A DNA stretch of 64,000 nt from an uncultured Lachnospiraceae bacterium (lineage in GTDB: Bacteria > Bacillota > Clostridia > Lachnospirales > Lachnospiraceae). A program made the position numbers and the translations under genes. Positions within the stretch are counted from its first letter, which is position 1. Every line of letters begins with the position of its first letter. The stretch spans positions 1-64,000 of the forward strand of contig CAJUDY010000016.1 in assembly GCA_910584945.1 (NCBI GenBank), in the 5' to 3' direction. The notes below the pieces were generated by a model. It did not search any database, was not told where the DNA came from, and was given only the letters and a program-made list of their open reading frames with translations. Shown here in pieces: positions 8,328-16,004 of the stretch.

Positions 8328-9068
8328 ATGGAACAGACGCTTTTGAAAGTCCAACATCTGCAAAAGAATTTCGGAGAAAAGGTGATCCTGAAAGATCTCA
8401 ATCTTGAAGTCCGCAAAGGAGAAGTCATTGTCATCATCGGTCCTTCGGGCTGCGGAAAAAGCACGTTTCTGCGCTGTCTGAACGCCCTGGAAGAGATTCA
8501 GAGCGGCGAAGTGCTGCTGGACGGAAAACCGGTTCGCAAAGAACTGAAGAGTGTCTCCACCATGCGGCAGAAGATCGGCATGGTGTTTCAGAGTTACGAT
8601 CTCTTCCCCCACAAAACCATCCTGGAAAATATCCTGCTGGCGCCCATAAAAGTTCAGAAAAGAGACCGCCGCGACGTGGAAGAAGAAGCGCTGAACCTGC
8701 TCGCAAAGGTGGGCCTTGCCGACCGGGGAGATGATTATCCCCGTCAGCTCTCCGGCGGCCAGAAGCAGCGGATCGCCGTTGTCCGCGCCCTGATCATGCA
8801 CCCGGAAATCCTGCTGCTGGATGAGATCACTGCAGCGCTGGACCCGGAGATGGTGCATGAAGTGCTGGAGGTTGTGCTCTCTCTTGCCGACAAAGGAAGC
8901 ACCATGCTCATTGTCACACACGAAATGGCATTCGCGAAAGCCATCGCAGACCGCGTCCTGTTTCTGGAGCATGGGGAGATCGCAGAAGAGAGCAACTCTC
9001 CAAAAGACTTTTTTGAAAAACCGGTAACAGAACGAGCCCGGCAATTTCTCCGCTCCTTCGAATATTGA
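8328..9068 (+). CDS. Amino-acid ABC transporter ATP-binding protein
   Basis: 246 residues. Walker A GPSGCGKST, Q-loop MVFQSYDLFPH, ABC signature LSGGQKQR, Walker B ILLLDEITAALDPE and the switch histidine in IVTHEMAFA are all present, so it should hydrolyse ATP. FQSYDLFPHKTILEN is typical of the polar amino-acid (GlnQ/TcyN) class. The start at 8328 is preferred because AAGGAGA lies about 12 bases upstream; an in-frame ATG at 8316 would overlap the upstream gene. It is the last gene of the operon. Confidence 0.92.
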   Translation: MEQTLLKVQHLQKNFGEKVILKDLNLEVRKGEVIVIIGPSGCGKSTFLRCLNALEEIQSGEVLLDGKPVRKELKSVSTMRQKIGMVFQSYDLFPHKTILENILLAPIKVQKRDRRDVEEEALNLLAKVGLADRGDDYPRQLSGGQKQRIAVVRALIMHPEILLLDEITAALDPEMVHEVLEVVLSLADKGSTMLIVTHEMAFAKAIADRVLFLEHGEIAEESNSPKDFFEKPVTERARQFLRSFEY

Positions 9069-9088
9069 CAGGGAATCCGCTTTCTTAG

Positions 9089-9406
9089 CTAATTCTTTTC
9101 CAGGATTGCCGCAAGCTGCTCCTTCGGATGATACCCCACCAGGGTATCCGTCACTTTCCCGTTTTTCATGAGGACGATGGTGGGGATGTTCTCCACCCGG
9201 AACATGGCCGAGAGCTCCCGCTCCTCATCCACGTTCACCTTGCCAACCTTCACTCTGCCTTCGTATTCCTCCGCAATCTGCTCCACGACCGGCGCCAGCA
9301 TCCTGCAGGGCGGACACCAGACCGCCCAGAAGTCCAGCAGCACCGGCTGTTCGGACTTCATCACCTCTTTTTCAAAATTATTCTTTGTGATCGTTAATTC
9401 CGCCAT
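9089..9406 (-). CDS. Thioredoxin
   Basis: 105 residues with the full thioredoxin fold and the redox motif WCPPC (unusual second Pro instead of WCGPC). The cis-proline is in ENIPTIVLMKNGK. WCPPC changes the redox potential relative to classical thioredoxin. It follows the ferredoxin-thioredoxin-reductase-like gene by two bases on the same strand, so the small Fe-S protein is probably its reductant. A decayed thioredoxin with very similar C-terminal sequence lies at 53492-53677. Confidence 0.92.
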   Translation of the reverse strand: MAELTITKNNFEKEVMKSEQPVLLDFWAVWCPPCRMLAPVVEQIAEEYEGRVKVGKVNVDEERELSAMFRVENIPTIVLMKNGKVTDTLVGYHPKEQLAAILEKN

Positions 9407-9408
9407 GG

Positions 9409-9615
9409 TTATTTCTTCTCCTTTGACTTATAATACAGCATACAATGACAATATCCCTCAAATCCCGGGTCCTTGATCTGCTCCCGGAACTCCTGACACA
9501 TACACTTGTACTCCTCTTTTCTCTCGGTTCTGCAGGGGCAGTATCCGCCCGTCTGCTTAAGTCCCTCTTTTACCGTCCGGACAATTTCCTTATCCGGATT
9601 CAACACAATTTTCAT
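9409..9615 (-). CDS. Ferredoxin-thioredoxin reductase catalytic-chain-like protein
   Basis: 68 residues with three CxC pairs: GYCPCR (Cys26, Cys28), YKCMCQEF (Cys38, Cys40) and GYCHCML (Cys56, Cys58). The CPC...CxC...CHC arrangement is that of the catalytic subunit of ferredoxin-thioredoxin reductase, which uses a 4Fe-4S cluster beside a disulfide to reduce thioredoxin. The spacing is shorter in the first gap than in the plant enzyme. AGGAGG lies just ahead of the start. It precedes thioredoxin by two bases in a clear operon, which supports the role. No variable chain is encoded nearby. Confidence 0.8.
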   Translation of the reverse strand: MKIVLNPDKEIVRTVKEGLKQTGGYCPCRTERKEEYKCMCQEFREQIKDPGFEGYCHCMLYYKSKEKK

Positions 9616-9750
9616 TTGCCTGCACCTCCTGAAAGTGGATTTCCTTTGCTGTATGATGCCATTCTAACAGAAAAAACGGCAAAAGACTGTGACCAGGTCT
9701 CATTTCAAAGCTTTTTTACCATATAAATACACGGATCTCGACCAAGATCA

Positions 9751-10040
9751 TCACAATCTCCCTCGGCCATCTTTACCGCCCGACAAAGCGCACACCACGG
9801 ACCTGGGATTATACATCCCCTCTCCGGCCGCCGTATGGTATCCATCATACCAGTACGCCAGCTCTTCCCTCGTAATCCGCAGGATTCCCGTCATATAGGC
9901 AAGTTCCACATAGGCCTGCCCTTTCCGCAGATTGCGCAGGAATTCCAGATAATTCCGCCGGTCCTTTTCTGAGATAAAGTCCTTATGAAAGATGGCGTCC
10001 CATTCGTCCATCAAAAATTCAATCAGAATTTGTCTGCAAA
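9751..10040 (-). pseudogene. AAA-ATPase-like / PD-(D/E)XK family remnant
   Basis: The frame reads the Walker B region IEFLMDEWDAIF, then YLEFLRNLRK, VELAYMTGILRI, and jumps straight to YWYDGYHTAAG and YNPRSVVCAL. These pieces belong to the large AAA-ATPase-like family with a C-terminal PD-(D/E)XK domain that is common in gut Clostridia, but they lie some 60 residues apart in intact members. An internal deletion plus loss of both ends has left about 90 codons. Other remnants of the same broad type occur at 37252-38187 and 50005-50154. Confidence 0.65.
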
Positions 10041-10124
10041 GGAACTGGGGATTATGGCCGAGACTGATCTTCTGGGAAAAGCGGAGGCAGAAGATCCGAT
10101 CGGGAACTTATGACGGAAAGACGC

Positions 10125-11726
10125 CTAAAGCTCCGCAAAAAGACTCCCCATCAGCTCCCACGCCGCGTCCCGCTCCCGCCTCTGCTCCGGGGTCAGCTTC
10201 TCGTAGGGGCACAGCATCGGGTGCTGTCTCGCCTCATCGTCGCGGTAGGGACCATAATGCCAGTTGTAAAAGGTATAAAACCGGAGCCAACGCATATGGT
10301 CCAGCTTGCGGTACATCTCCTTTGCAGCCTCCTGCCGGGTCGCCTGACAATACCGGTCATAGGCTTCCTTTACCGCGGACGCCGTAAGCTCTGTGATCCC
10401 CTCGTCGTCGAGAAGAATCCTGGTCTTCATCAGAAGATGGTCCGCCGCCACGATCTTGGACTGCCGGTGCAGGTCGTCCAGCTCGTTCCAGTCCAGCGTC
10501 GGATAGGCGACCGACCGCCGGAAAAGCTCGTTGATCATAATCGCCGCCCTGTTAAGCCCCGTACGGATGATCTGCTGCGGGGTATAGATGTCCTCGTTGG
10601 ACCCGAAGCAGGAAACCCCCGGCGCCTTCCGGCTGCTGCGAAGATCGATGCGTCCGGTGATCCGGTAGTATTTATTCAAGGTCCAGAAGATGCTCCAGCC
10701 CGCCTGCTCGTCATCCTCGCAGATGATAATGCGGTCCGCCCGCTCCAGAATCGAAACATTTTCCGCCCAGGTTTCCTCATGGAAGATCAAGGCGTCTCCC
10801 GTGTCCGATTCCCCGTTCATGGAAAACACCTTTTCCAGGTGGGGATGTACCGCAAGAAAGATTCCCGCGCCGCCGAAGATATGATAGGCCACATGCTGCT
10901 CAGTGGACACAACATTGGTCAAAATCGCCCGCTCCAGGATGCTGGACCCATAGTTTCCAAAACCGATGAGCACAATCGCCGACTCATGACGGCACAAGGG
11001 CCTGGATCGCCAGTACTGTCTGGCACAGCATTCATAGCTGTGGAAAAAGTTGATATTTCCGGACAGCTGATCCTGGCCGTTGGTTGTCCTGGCATAGACC
11101 TCCACCGGCAGTTTATGCAGATTGACCGCCCGGCTGTTGACGCCGATATCATTTTCCTTCATCAGGAAAACCTTACATTTGGCCCCGACGCCTTTCTTTT
11201 TCTCCACAATCCGGTGCAGCGACGCGGCGAGATAGATACAGGGATAATCCGGGATCTCACTCTGACTGCTCCTCTTCTCTCCGTAGATGATCAGCGCATC
11301 CGGATCTTCTCTGTAGATGTTGTCGGCAAGGGTACTGGATTCCACCCCGCAGTCTGCAAAGTAATACCAGTTTTTCCGCCGTTTAAGGCCCAGCAGAAAA
11401 AACGGCAGCCCCTCGCTGGTGATGAAGGACACCACCGCCCCCAGCAGAGTCACCATCATACCGGCAGACAGCAAAAGGAAAATCATTCCTACCATATGTC
11501 CCAGAGGCGTCACCGGTACCAGATCCCCGTATCCTACCGTAGACAGCGTCACCAGCGAGTACCAGAAAGCGTCCCCGAAAGTCCGGATCACCGCGTCGCT
11601 GCTTGATGACTCCGAACAGTACAGGATCGCAAGCAGGCCCACATAGACCAGGGCGATGCCTGCGATCAGATACAGATAGAGATTCCTTCTGGCTTTTCTT
11701 ACGATTTTTAAAAGCTTTCCGCCCAT
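10125..11726 (-). CDS. Potassium channel with two Rossmann-like domains and a RyR domain
   Basis: 533 residues. Two membrane helices (about 17-37 and 75-100) flank a pore with the selectivity filter STVGYGD (residues 62-68). Two cytosolic nucleotide-binding-like segments follow: WYYFADCGVESSTLAD and IVLIGFGNYGSSILERA, a GxGxxG Rossmann turn as in RCK/TrkA domains. The C-terminus holds a ryanodine-receptor repeat (RyR domain) with RKLDHMRWLRFYTFYNW and MLCPYEKLTPEQRRERDAAW. Proteins of this class are proposed ligand-gated ion channels; the ligand is unknown. The ATG at 11726 overlaps the flavodoxin gene by 19 bases, so the two are coupled. Confidence 0.85.
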   Translation of the reverse strand: MGGKLLKIVRKARRNLYLYLIAGIALVYVGLLAILYCSESSSSDAVIRTFGDAFWYSLVTLSTVGYGDLVPVTPLGHMVGMIFLLLSAGMMVTLLGAVVSFITSEGLPFFLLGLKRRKNWYYFADCGVESSTLADNIYREDPDALIIYGEKRSSQSEIPDYPCIYLAASLHRIVEKKKGVGAKCKVFLMKENDIGVNSRAVNLHKLPVEVYARTTNGQDQLSGNINFFHSYECCARQYWRSRPLCRHESAIVLIGFGNYGSSILERAILTNVVSTEQHVAYHIFGGAGIFLAVHPHLEKVFSMNGESDTGDALIFHEETWAENVSILERADRIIICEDDEQAGWSIFWTLNKYYRITGRIDLRSSRKAPGVSCFGSNEDIYTPQQIIRTGLNRAAIMINELFRRSVAYPTLDWNELDDLHRQSKIVAADHLLMKTRILLDDEGITELTASAVKEAYDRYCQATRQEAAKEMYRKLDHMRWLRFYTFYNWHYGPYRDDEARQHPMLCPYEKLTPEQRRERDAAWELMGSLFAEL

Positions 11727-12181
11727 GTTTTCAGATCTGCGGCATGGACTCTTCCATTCAGCATTTTCCCTTCTTTTACTGTAGCCGACGGAACCACCTC
11801 TTTCAGCGTCTTTGCGGTCTTTCCAAGTCCGCTTCCGCCGGAGGTGGCGAAGGGCGCGATCACCTTGCCGCCAAAATCGTAGGCCTCGAGAAAGGACTTG
11901 ATGATCGTGGGCGCCGTATACCACCATATGGGAAAGCCCACAAAGATCACATCATGTCCCGCAATATCTGCGGAAGTGTCCGCAAGGGCCGGACGGGAAG
12001 AGGGATCGTTCATCTCCAGGCTGCTGCGGCTCTTTTTATTCATCCAGTCCAGATCCGCGCTCGTATACGGAACCTCCGGTCGGATCTCATACAGATCCGC
12101 GTTTGCTGCCTTTGCCAGCTCCTTTGCTGCCCGGGCGGTCACGCCGCTGGCGCTGAAATACGCTACTAATTTTTTACTCAT
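11708..12181 (-). CDS. Flavodoxin
   Basis: 157 residues. The N-terminal FMN phosphate loop is atypical (AYFSASGVTARAAKELA, residues 6-22, a Flavodoxin_4-type loop). It is followed by VGFPIWWYTAPTIIKSFLE, where the aromatic residues stack on the flavin, and by the IAPFATSGGSGLGKT loop. Such proteins carry electrons or act as small FMN reductases. AGGAGG sits six bases before the ATG at 12181. The left IS copy begins 81 bases upstream, between this gene and the cassette, so its native promoter may have been altered by the insertion. Confidence 0.88.
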   Translation of the reverse strand: MSKKLVAYFSASGVTARAAKELAKAANADLYEIRPEVPYTSADLDWMNKKSRSSLEMNDPSSRPALADTSADIAGHDVIFVGFPIWWYTAPTIIKSFLEAYDFGGKVIAPFATSGGSGLGKTAKTLKEVVPSATVKEGKMLNGRVHAADLKTWAESF

Positions 12182-12290
12182 ATGGATTCCTCCTGGTCTG
12201 TTGTCTTCTAATCTAAAAATAACACTTAGAGCCCGCTCCAATCAAGAGGTATTTTCAAAAGGGGGCTATCGGGAAATAGATAGTTCTAAG

Positions 12291-12330
12291 CAGGGGCAGG
12301 TGTGATCCATGCGGATCTCACCTGCCCCTG
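12291..12330. repeat. Strong hairpin near the left end of the IS (also at 19981-20020)
   Basis: CAGGGGCAGGTGTGATCC (12291-12308), loop ATGC, then its reverse complement with one mismatch (12313-12330), 26 bases before the transposase start. It lacks a T-run. It may block incoming transcripts from translating the transposase, as insulating hairpins do in other IS elements, or serve as a subterminal transposase site. Confidence 0.75.
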
Positions 12331-12355
12331 AAATTATCCATTAAAAAGAAAAAAG

Positions 12356-14158
12356 ATGGCTGACGACAACCATCTTTTCTCCGTTCCATGTTATAATGGA
12401 ACTATGCTCAAACAAGATTATTATAATGACTTTTTTGATATTGGTCAACAAAAAATCAACTTCAGTTTCTTCGAATTGAGCTTACCCGATGACGATCCAG
12501 TCTATACCCTGAAAAAAGTGATGGAGGAATTAGATTTTTCAGGCCTTCTGGCCTGTTATTCAGACAAGGAAAGAACCGGGTATAACCCAATCATGCTGTA
12601 TTCTGTGGTTACTTACGCAAATATGCGGGGAGTCAGGGCAGTTGATCGTATTGTGGACCTGTGCCAGAGGGACCTTGCATTTATCTGGCTGACAAAAGGG
12701 CAGAAGCCCCAGAGGGATGCTTTTTATGACTTTAAAGGGAAAAAACTGACGGGCGAAATCCTGGATGAATTGAACTACCAGTTTATGCGCCGCCTGCAAA
12801 AGGAAGGACTCATTACACTGAAAGAACTCTACATCGATGGGACAAAGATTGAAGCGAACGCAAACAGATACACGTTTGTCTGGCGGGGAAGCATAAACTA
12901 TCATCTTGCCGGTCTGCTGGACACCATAGATGCCCTTTACGCAAAGTACAACGCATTCCTGTATGAAAATGGATATGGACCGGAATACGACCTTGGAGAA
13001 GCCCGGATGTTCGTGATCGAGGGGATGGAAAAGGTCAGGAAAGTGATCGAAGAAAACAGGAGGCGGAAGCTGACAAAGCATAAGAAAATCGCGAACAATA
13101 CCATCATTGAGATCGATAACTGTTCTCCGCTTGAGATCTTAAAACTGCAGAAAAATCTGATGCGGATTGCAGAAGGCGAAGGGATCCTGTTTGTCAGCGG
13201 AAAGGGAAAGCACAAGCCAGAGATCCAGCAGCTTTATGAGGAGCTGGAAGAATGCGGCAGGCGGCTTATGGAATATAAGGAATGTTTTGAGATCATGGGG
13301 AAAGAACGTAACAGCTATTCCAAAACTGATCTGGAAGCGACGTTCATGCGGATGAAAGAGGACCATATGCTGAATGGGCAGTTAAAGCCGGCATACAATG
13401 TCCAGATTGCGGTAGAGAATTACTTCATTGTCCACAGTTATGTGAGCAGTGACCGGACGGACTACAACACGCTGATCCCTGTTTTGGAAAAGCATCAGGG
13501 GGCATTCGGAGATACACTGGAGGCGGTTACTGCCGACAGCGGCTACTGCAGCGAAAAGAACCTGATGTATCTGAAGGAGAACGGAATCCGGAGCTATATC
13601 AAGCTCCAGGACCATGAGAAACGGAAGACCCGCGCATACAGAGAAGATATTGGAAAGTATTACAACATGACATACGCTGTCTTTGAAGATGAGCATTATT
13701 ATATCTGCCATGATGGAAGGGAGCTGCGCCATATCCGGACAGAAAGTAAAGAACAGGATGGATATACCCAGACGTTTGAAGTATATGGATGTGCGGACTG
13801 CAGCGATTGCGTGCACAAAGCCAGATGCCTTTATAAATACAATGCCGAAAAGAATCCTGACCGGAATAAAGTCATGAAGATCAACGAACGATGGGAAGAA
13901 CTGAAAGAAGAATCCAATGGGAACATCCAGAGCGAGACGGGTATCCTGAAACGACAGACACGCTCAATCCAGACGGAAGGACACTTCGGGGACATTAAGG
14001 AAAACGAGGACTTCCGGCGGTTCAACTATCGGTCGGCGGAAAAAGTATATAAAGAGTTTATGCTGTACGTAATCAGCAGGAACATTATGAAATACCATCG
14101 GTTTCTACATCATGAGATCGAAAAATATGAAGGAAAAAAGGAGCAGAAAGCAGCTTAG
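12356..14158 (+). CDS. IS1182-family DDE transposase (left copy)
   Basis: 600 residues. An N-terminal InsH-like DUF772 segment (about 40-130, with YNPIMLYSVVTYANMRGVRA) is followed by a DDE core. Catalytic candidates are the Asp in ELYIDGTKIEANAN, the Asp in VTADSGYCSEKN and the Glu in TEGHFGDIKEN. A cysteine cluster, CADCSDCVHKARC, is typical of this family and may bind zinc. The start at 12356 has only a weak purine-rich site; Met17 at 12404 is an alternative. The protein is identical to the second copy, so both may be active. Confidence 0.93.
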   Translation: MADDNHLFSVPCYNGTMLKQDYYNDFFDIGQQKINFSFFELSLPDDDPVYTLKKVMEELDFSGLLACYSDKERTGYNPIMLYSVVTYANMRGVRAVDRIVDLCQRDLAFIWLTKGQKPQRDAFYDFKGKKLTGEILDELNYQFMRRLQKEGLITLKELYIDGTKIEANANRYTFVWRGSINYHLAGLLDTIDALYAKYNAFLYENGYGPEYDLGEARMFVIEGMEKVRKVIEENRRRKLTKHKKIANNTIIEIDNCSPLEILKLQKNLMRIAEGEGILFVSGKGKHKPEIQQLYEELEECGRRLMEYKECFEIMGKERNSYSKTDLEATFMRMKEDHMLNGQLKPAYNVQIAVENYFIVHSYVSSDRTDYNTLIPVLEKHQGAFGDTLEAVTADSGYCSEKNLMYLKENGIRSYIKLQDHEKRKTRAYREDIGKYYNMTYAVFEDEHYYICHDGRELRHIRTESKEQDGYTQTFEVYGCADCSDCVHKARCLYKYNAEKNPDRNKVMKINERWEELKEESNGNIQSETGILKRQTRSIQTEGHFGDIKENEDFRRFNYRSAEKVYKEFMLYVISRNIMKYHRFLHHEIEKYEGKKEQKAA

Positions 14159-14314
14159 ACAAAGGAGCACTTCTCAAAATCCAAACAAGGGGGTTCTGCG
14201 CCCCAAAACAGATACTTCTAAAAGGAGGAGACAGTCCGGTAAAAATCCAGGGTCTTGAAAAAGCCTGAATTTCTAAGGGACTGTCTCCTTCTTACCTATC
14301 AGGGGCATAAATCG

Positions 14315-15814
14315 TTATTTCCCGATAGCCCCTTTTATTTTTTTCGCCACATGTTCTTTCCGATCCAGATAAAAAATAATCTGACAGGTAATGATCAGAT
14401 AGAAGCGAAGCTCTGAATCCAAATTCTTCAAATGGATGCCGTAGGCAGCTTCCAGCCTTTCCAGCCGATAGATCAGTGTATTGCGATGGATATTCAGTTC
14501 CTTTGCAGCAGTAGCAATGCTTCCGCCACAGTTCATAAAGGCATAAATTGTCTGAATCATACGGATCCCGTTTGCTTTGTCCTGTGTATACAGATTCAGG
14601 ATACCAGGATGACAAAAAGACCGTATATCTCCCAAAGAATACAATGACTCTATAACCACATTTTTATAATCATCCAGGAAATAATAAATGCCGCTTTCAT
14701 CTTTCCCCTGAAGTGCAAGAACCCCCTGTGTATAAGCATAGCGGATATCTGTCAGGCTGTTCACGATTGTACTGCAGCCAGCGATCATGCCCTGCCCGGC
14801 CAAATAAGAAGTCAGATTGGTGGAATAGGACGGGATCAGCTTTCGCGTAGGATTGCGAATCACCAGAACCACTGTATGGTTGATATAAGTACCTAAGCTG
14901 TCTGGAAAAAGGAGTCCTAATCGGAACAGTACCGGCTCCCGTTCATCTCGGTTAAATTCCCGTTCATCTGGAAAACGAATACACAGCAGCTGATAACGAT
15001 CCTCCTGTTTCCAGTGCAGCTGCCTCAGATACTGGTCATGAAGCACCGGATCCACAGTCTTTCCCTGAAGGATTGCGTCAATATAGTAGGTGCGCTCCGA
15101 TGAAAAATGAGGTATTTTTCCACTGACGGCAAAAGACATGCTGAGAATATCGGCGATGATTTTGGCAAGCTGAACCTCGGATCGTGTAAAAGGCTTATTG
15201 ATATCCGTCATGCCGAGTCCGGCAAACAAAATTCCATCGTACAGAAGAGGAGCGGAAATGTGGTTTTCATTGTTAGGAAATGGGGACTGATAGGTCAACA
15301 GCTGCCCCTGCTCATGCTTTTTCCTGATTTCTTTACGGAATTTCGCAGGATATGCCTCGTATCGGGAGAAACCATTTTCCAGAACAGATTGCCATATACT
15401 TCCTTCTATGGAACCATGAAATTCTCCAGCATACATCAACGTCCGTGAACTGGTGTCGATGATGGCAACTGGGTTATCCAGCATTTTCACAGCCAGATTC
15501 AGTACTTCCTGCGGATGATGTCCGTCCAACGCAGTAGATAGAACTTCATTATACCAGTTGTTGTAGCGGATAAACACTTGCTGTACCTCAATGAGAAGAT
15601 ATAAAGCATCGGTCTCATCCTTTACATAAAGGCCGCAGGCTGCATCCGGACCCGGTTCTCCGGTGGTGATGTAGATCAAGTTTGAATCCGGCTCTCTGAA
15701 ACGGTCAATCTGTACTCCAGAAAAACGAGTGTCCTCATCTACAGGAGCAATTCCAGTATAAGAAATGCTGTATGTTTCATCAATGATCATGTCATAACTC
15801 AGCAGCATGTCCAA
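14315..15814 (-). CDS. PucR/CdaR-family transcriptional activator
   Basis: 499 residues. The C-terminus carries the PucR-type helix-turn-helix (GGSIATAAKELNIHRNTLIY, about residues 430-449). It is preceded by a GGDEF-like/CdaR middle region and an N-terminal sensory part with a GAF-like stretch around 95-230. PucR proteins usually activate genes for degrading unusual carbon or nitrogen sources. It is transcribed divergently from the LigM-like operon and is its likely regulator. The final five codons (GAIGK and stop) are encoded by the terminal inverted repeat of the IS, so the native C-terminus was replaced at insertion. The helix-turn-helix is intact. Confidence 0.85.
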   Translation of the reverse strand: MDMLLSYDMIIDETYSISYTGIAPVDEDTRFSGVQIDRFREPDSNLIYITTGEPGPDAACGLYVKDETDALYLLIEVQQVFIRYNNWYNEVLSTALDGHHPQEVLNLAVKMLDNPVAIIDTSSRTLMYAGEFHGSIEGSIWQSVLENGFSRYEAYPAKFRKEIRKKHEQGQLLTYQSPFPNNENHISAPLLYDGILFAGLGMTDINKPFTRSEVQLAKIIADILSMSFAVSGKIPHFSSERTYYIDAILQGKTVDPVLHDQYLRQLHWKQEDRYQLLCIRFPDEREFNRDEREPVLFRLGLLFPDSLGTYINHTVVLVIRNPTRKLIPSYSTNLTSYLAGQGMIAGCSTIVNSLTDIRYAYTQGVLALQGKDESGIYYFLDDYKNVVIESLYSLGDIRSFCHPGILNLYTQDKANGIRMIQTIYAFMNCGGSIATAAKELNIHRNTLIYRLERLEAAYGIHLKNLDSELRFYLIITCQIIFYLDRKEHVAKKIKGAIGK

Positions 15815-15870
15815 ACCTCCTTTTTGGCAGTTCTGGTATAATTCATCCTTGTCTGAGACTACCTGATATA

Positions 15871-15949
15871 TTTGGTTAAAAATGTAGAAAATATATCGAA
15901 ATAATCGGTGTAAATAACCATTTTAAACAAAGTAATGAAAGCTTATAAT
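15871..15949 (+). promoter_or_regulatory. Divergent control region of the cassette: inverted repeat and -10 box
   Basis: TTTGGTTAAAAATG (15871-15884) and CATTTTAAACAAA (15919-15931) form an imperfect inverted repeat, a possible PucR operator. TATAAT at 15944-15949 could be the -10 of the LigM-like operon; the matching -35 (TTTTAA at 15921-15926, 17-base spacer) is poor, which is usual for activator-dependent promoters. Confidence 0.45.
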
Positions 15950-16004
15950 GAATTATACAAGTAAACCGAGCAAAAAACAATGCTGTAAAGAAAGGAGAGC
16001 AACT

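Larger units (their letters stand above)
12262..14332 (+). mobile_element. IS1182-family insertion sequence, left copy
   Basis: About 2.07 kb bounded by inverted repeats. The left end begins GGGGCTATCGGGAAATA (12262) and the right end is its reverse complement, finishing at 14332. The A-run before and T-run after extend the symmetry, so the exact ends are uncertain by a few bases. It contains one 600-codon transposase and two internal hairpins. An identical copy lies exactly 7690 bases downstream in the same orientation. No convincing target duplication is visible. The right end supplies the last codons of the pucR-type gene. Confidence 0.92.

Noticed and set aside
10110..11606. A 498-codon open frame on the plus strand
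   Set aside because: It is antisense to the potassium-channel gene, has no recognisable motif and follows from codon composition. The minus-strand protein has clear TVGYGD and RyR signatures.
12392..12397. TATAAT just before the alternative transposase ATG (and same in copy 2)
   Set aside because: No matching -35 and only seven bases from the ATG, so a promoter here would give an almost leaderless transcript. It is inside the longer reading frame.
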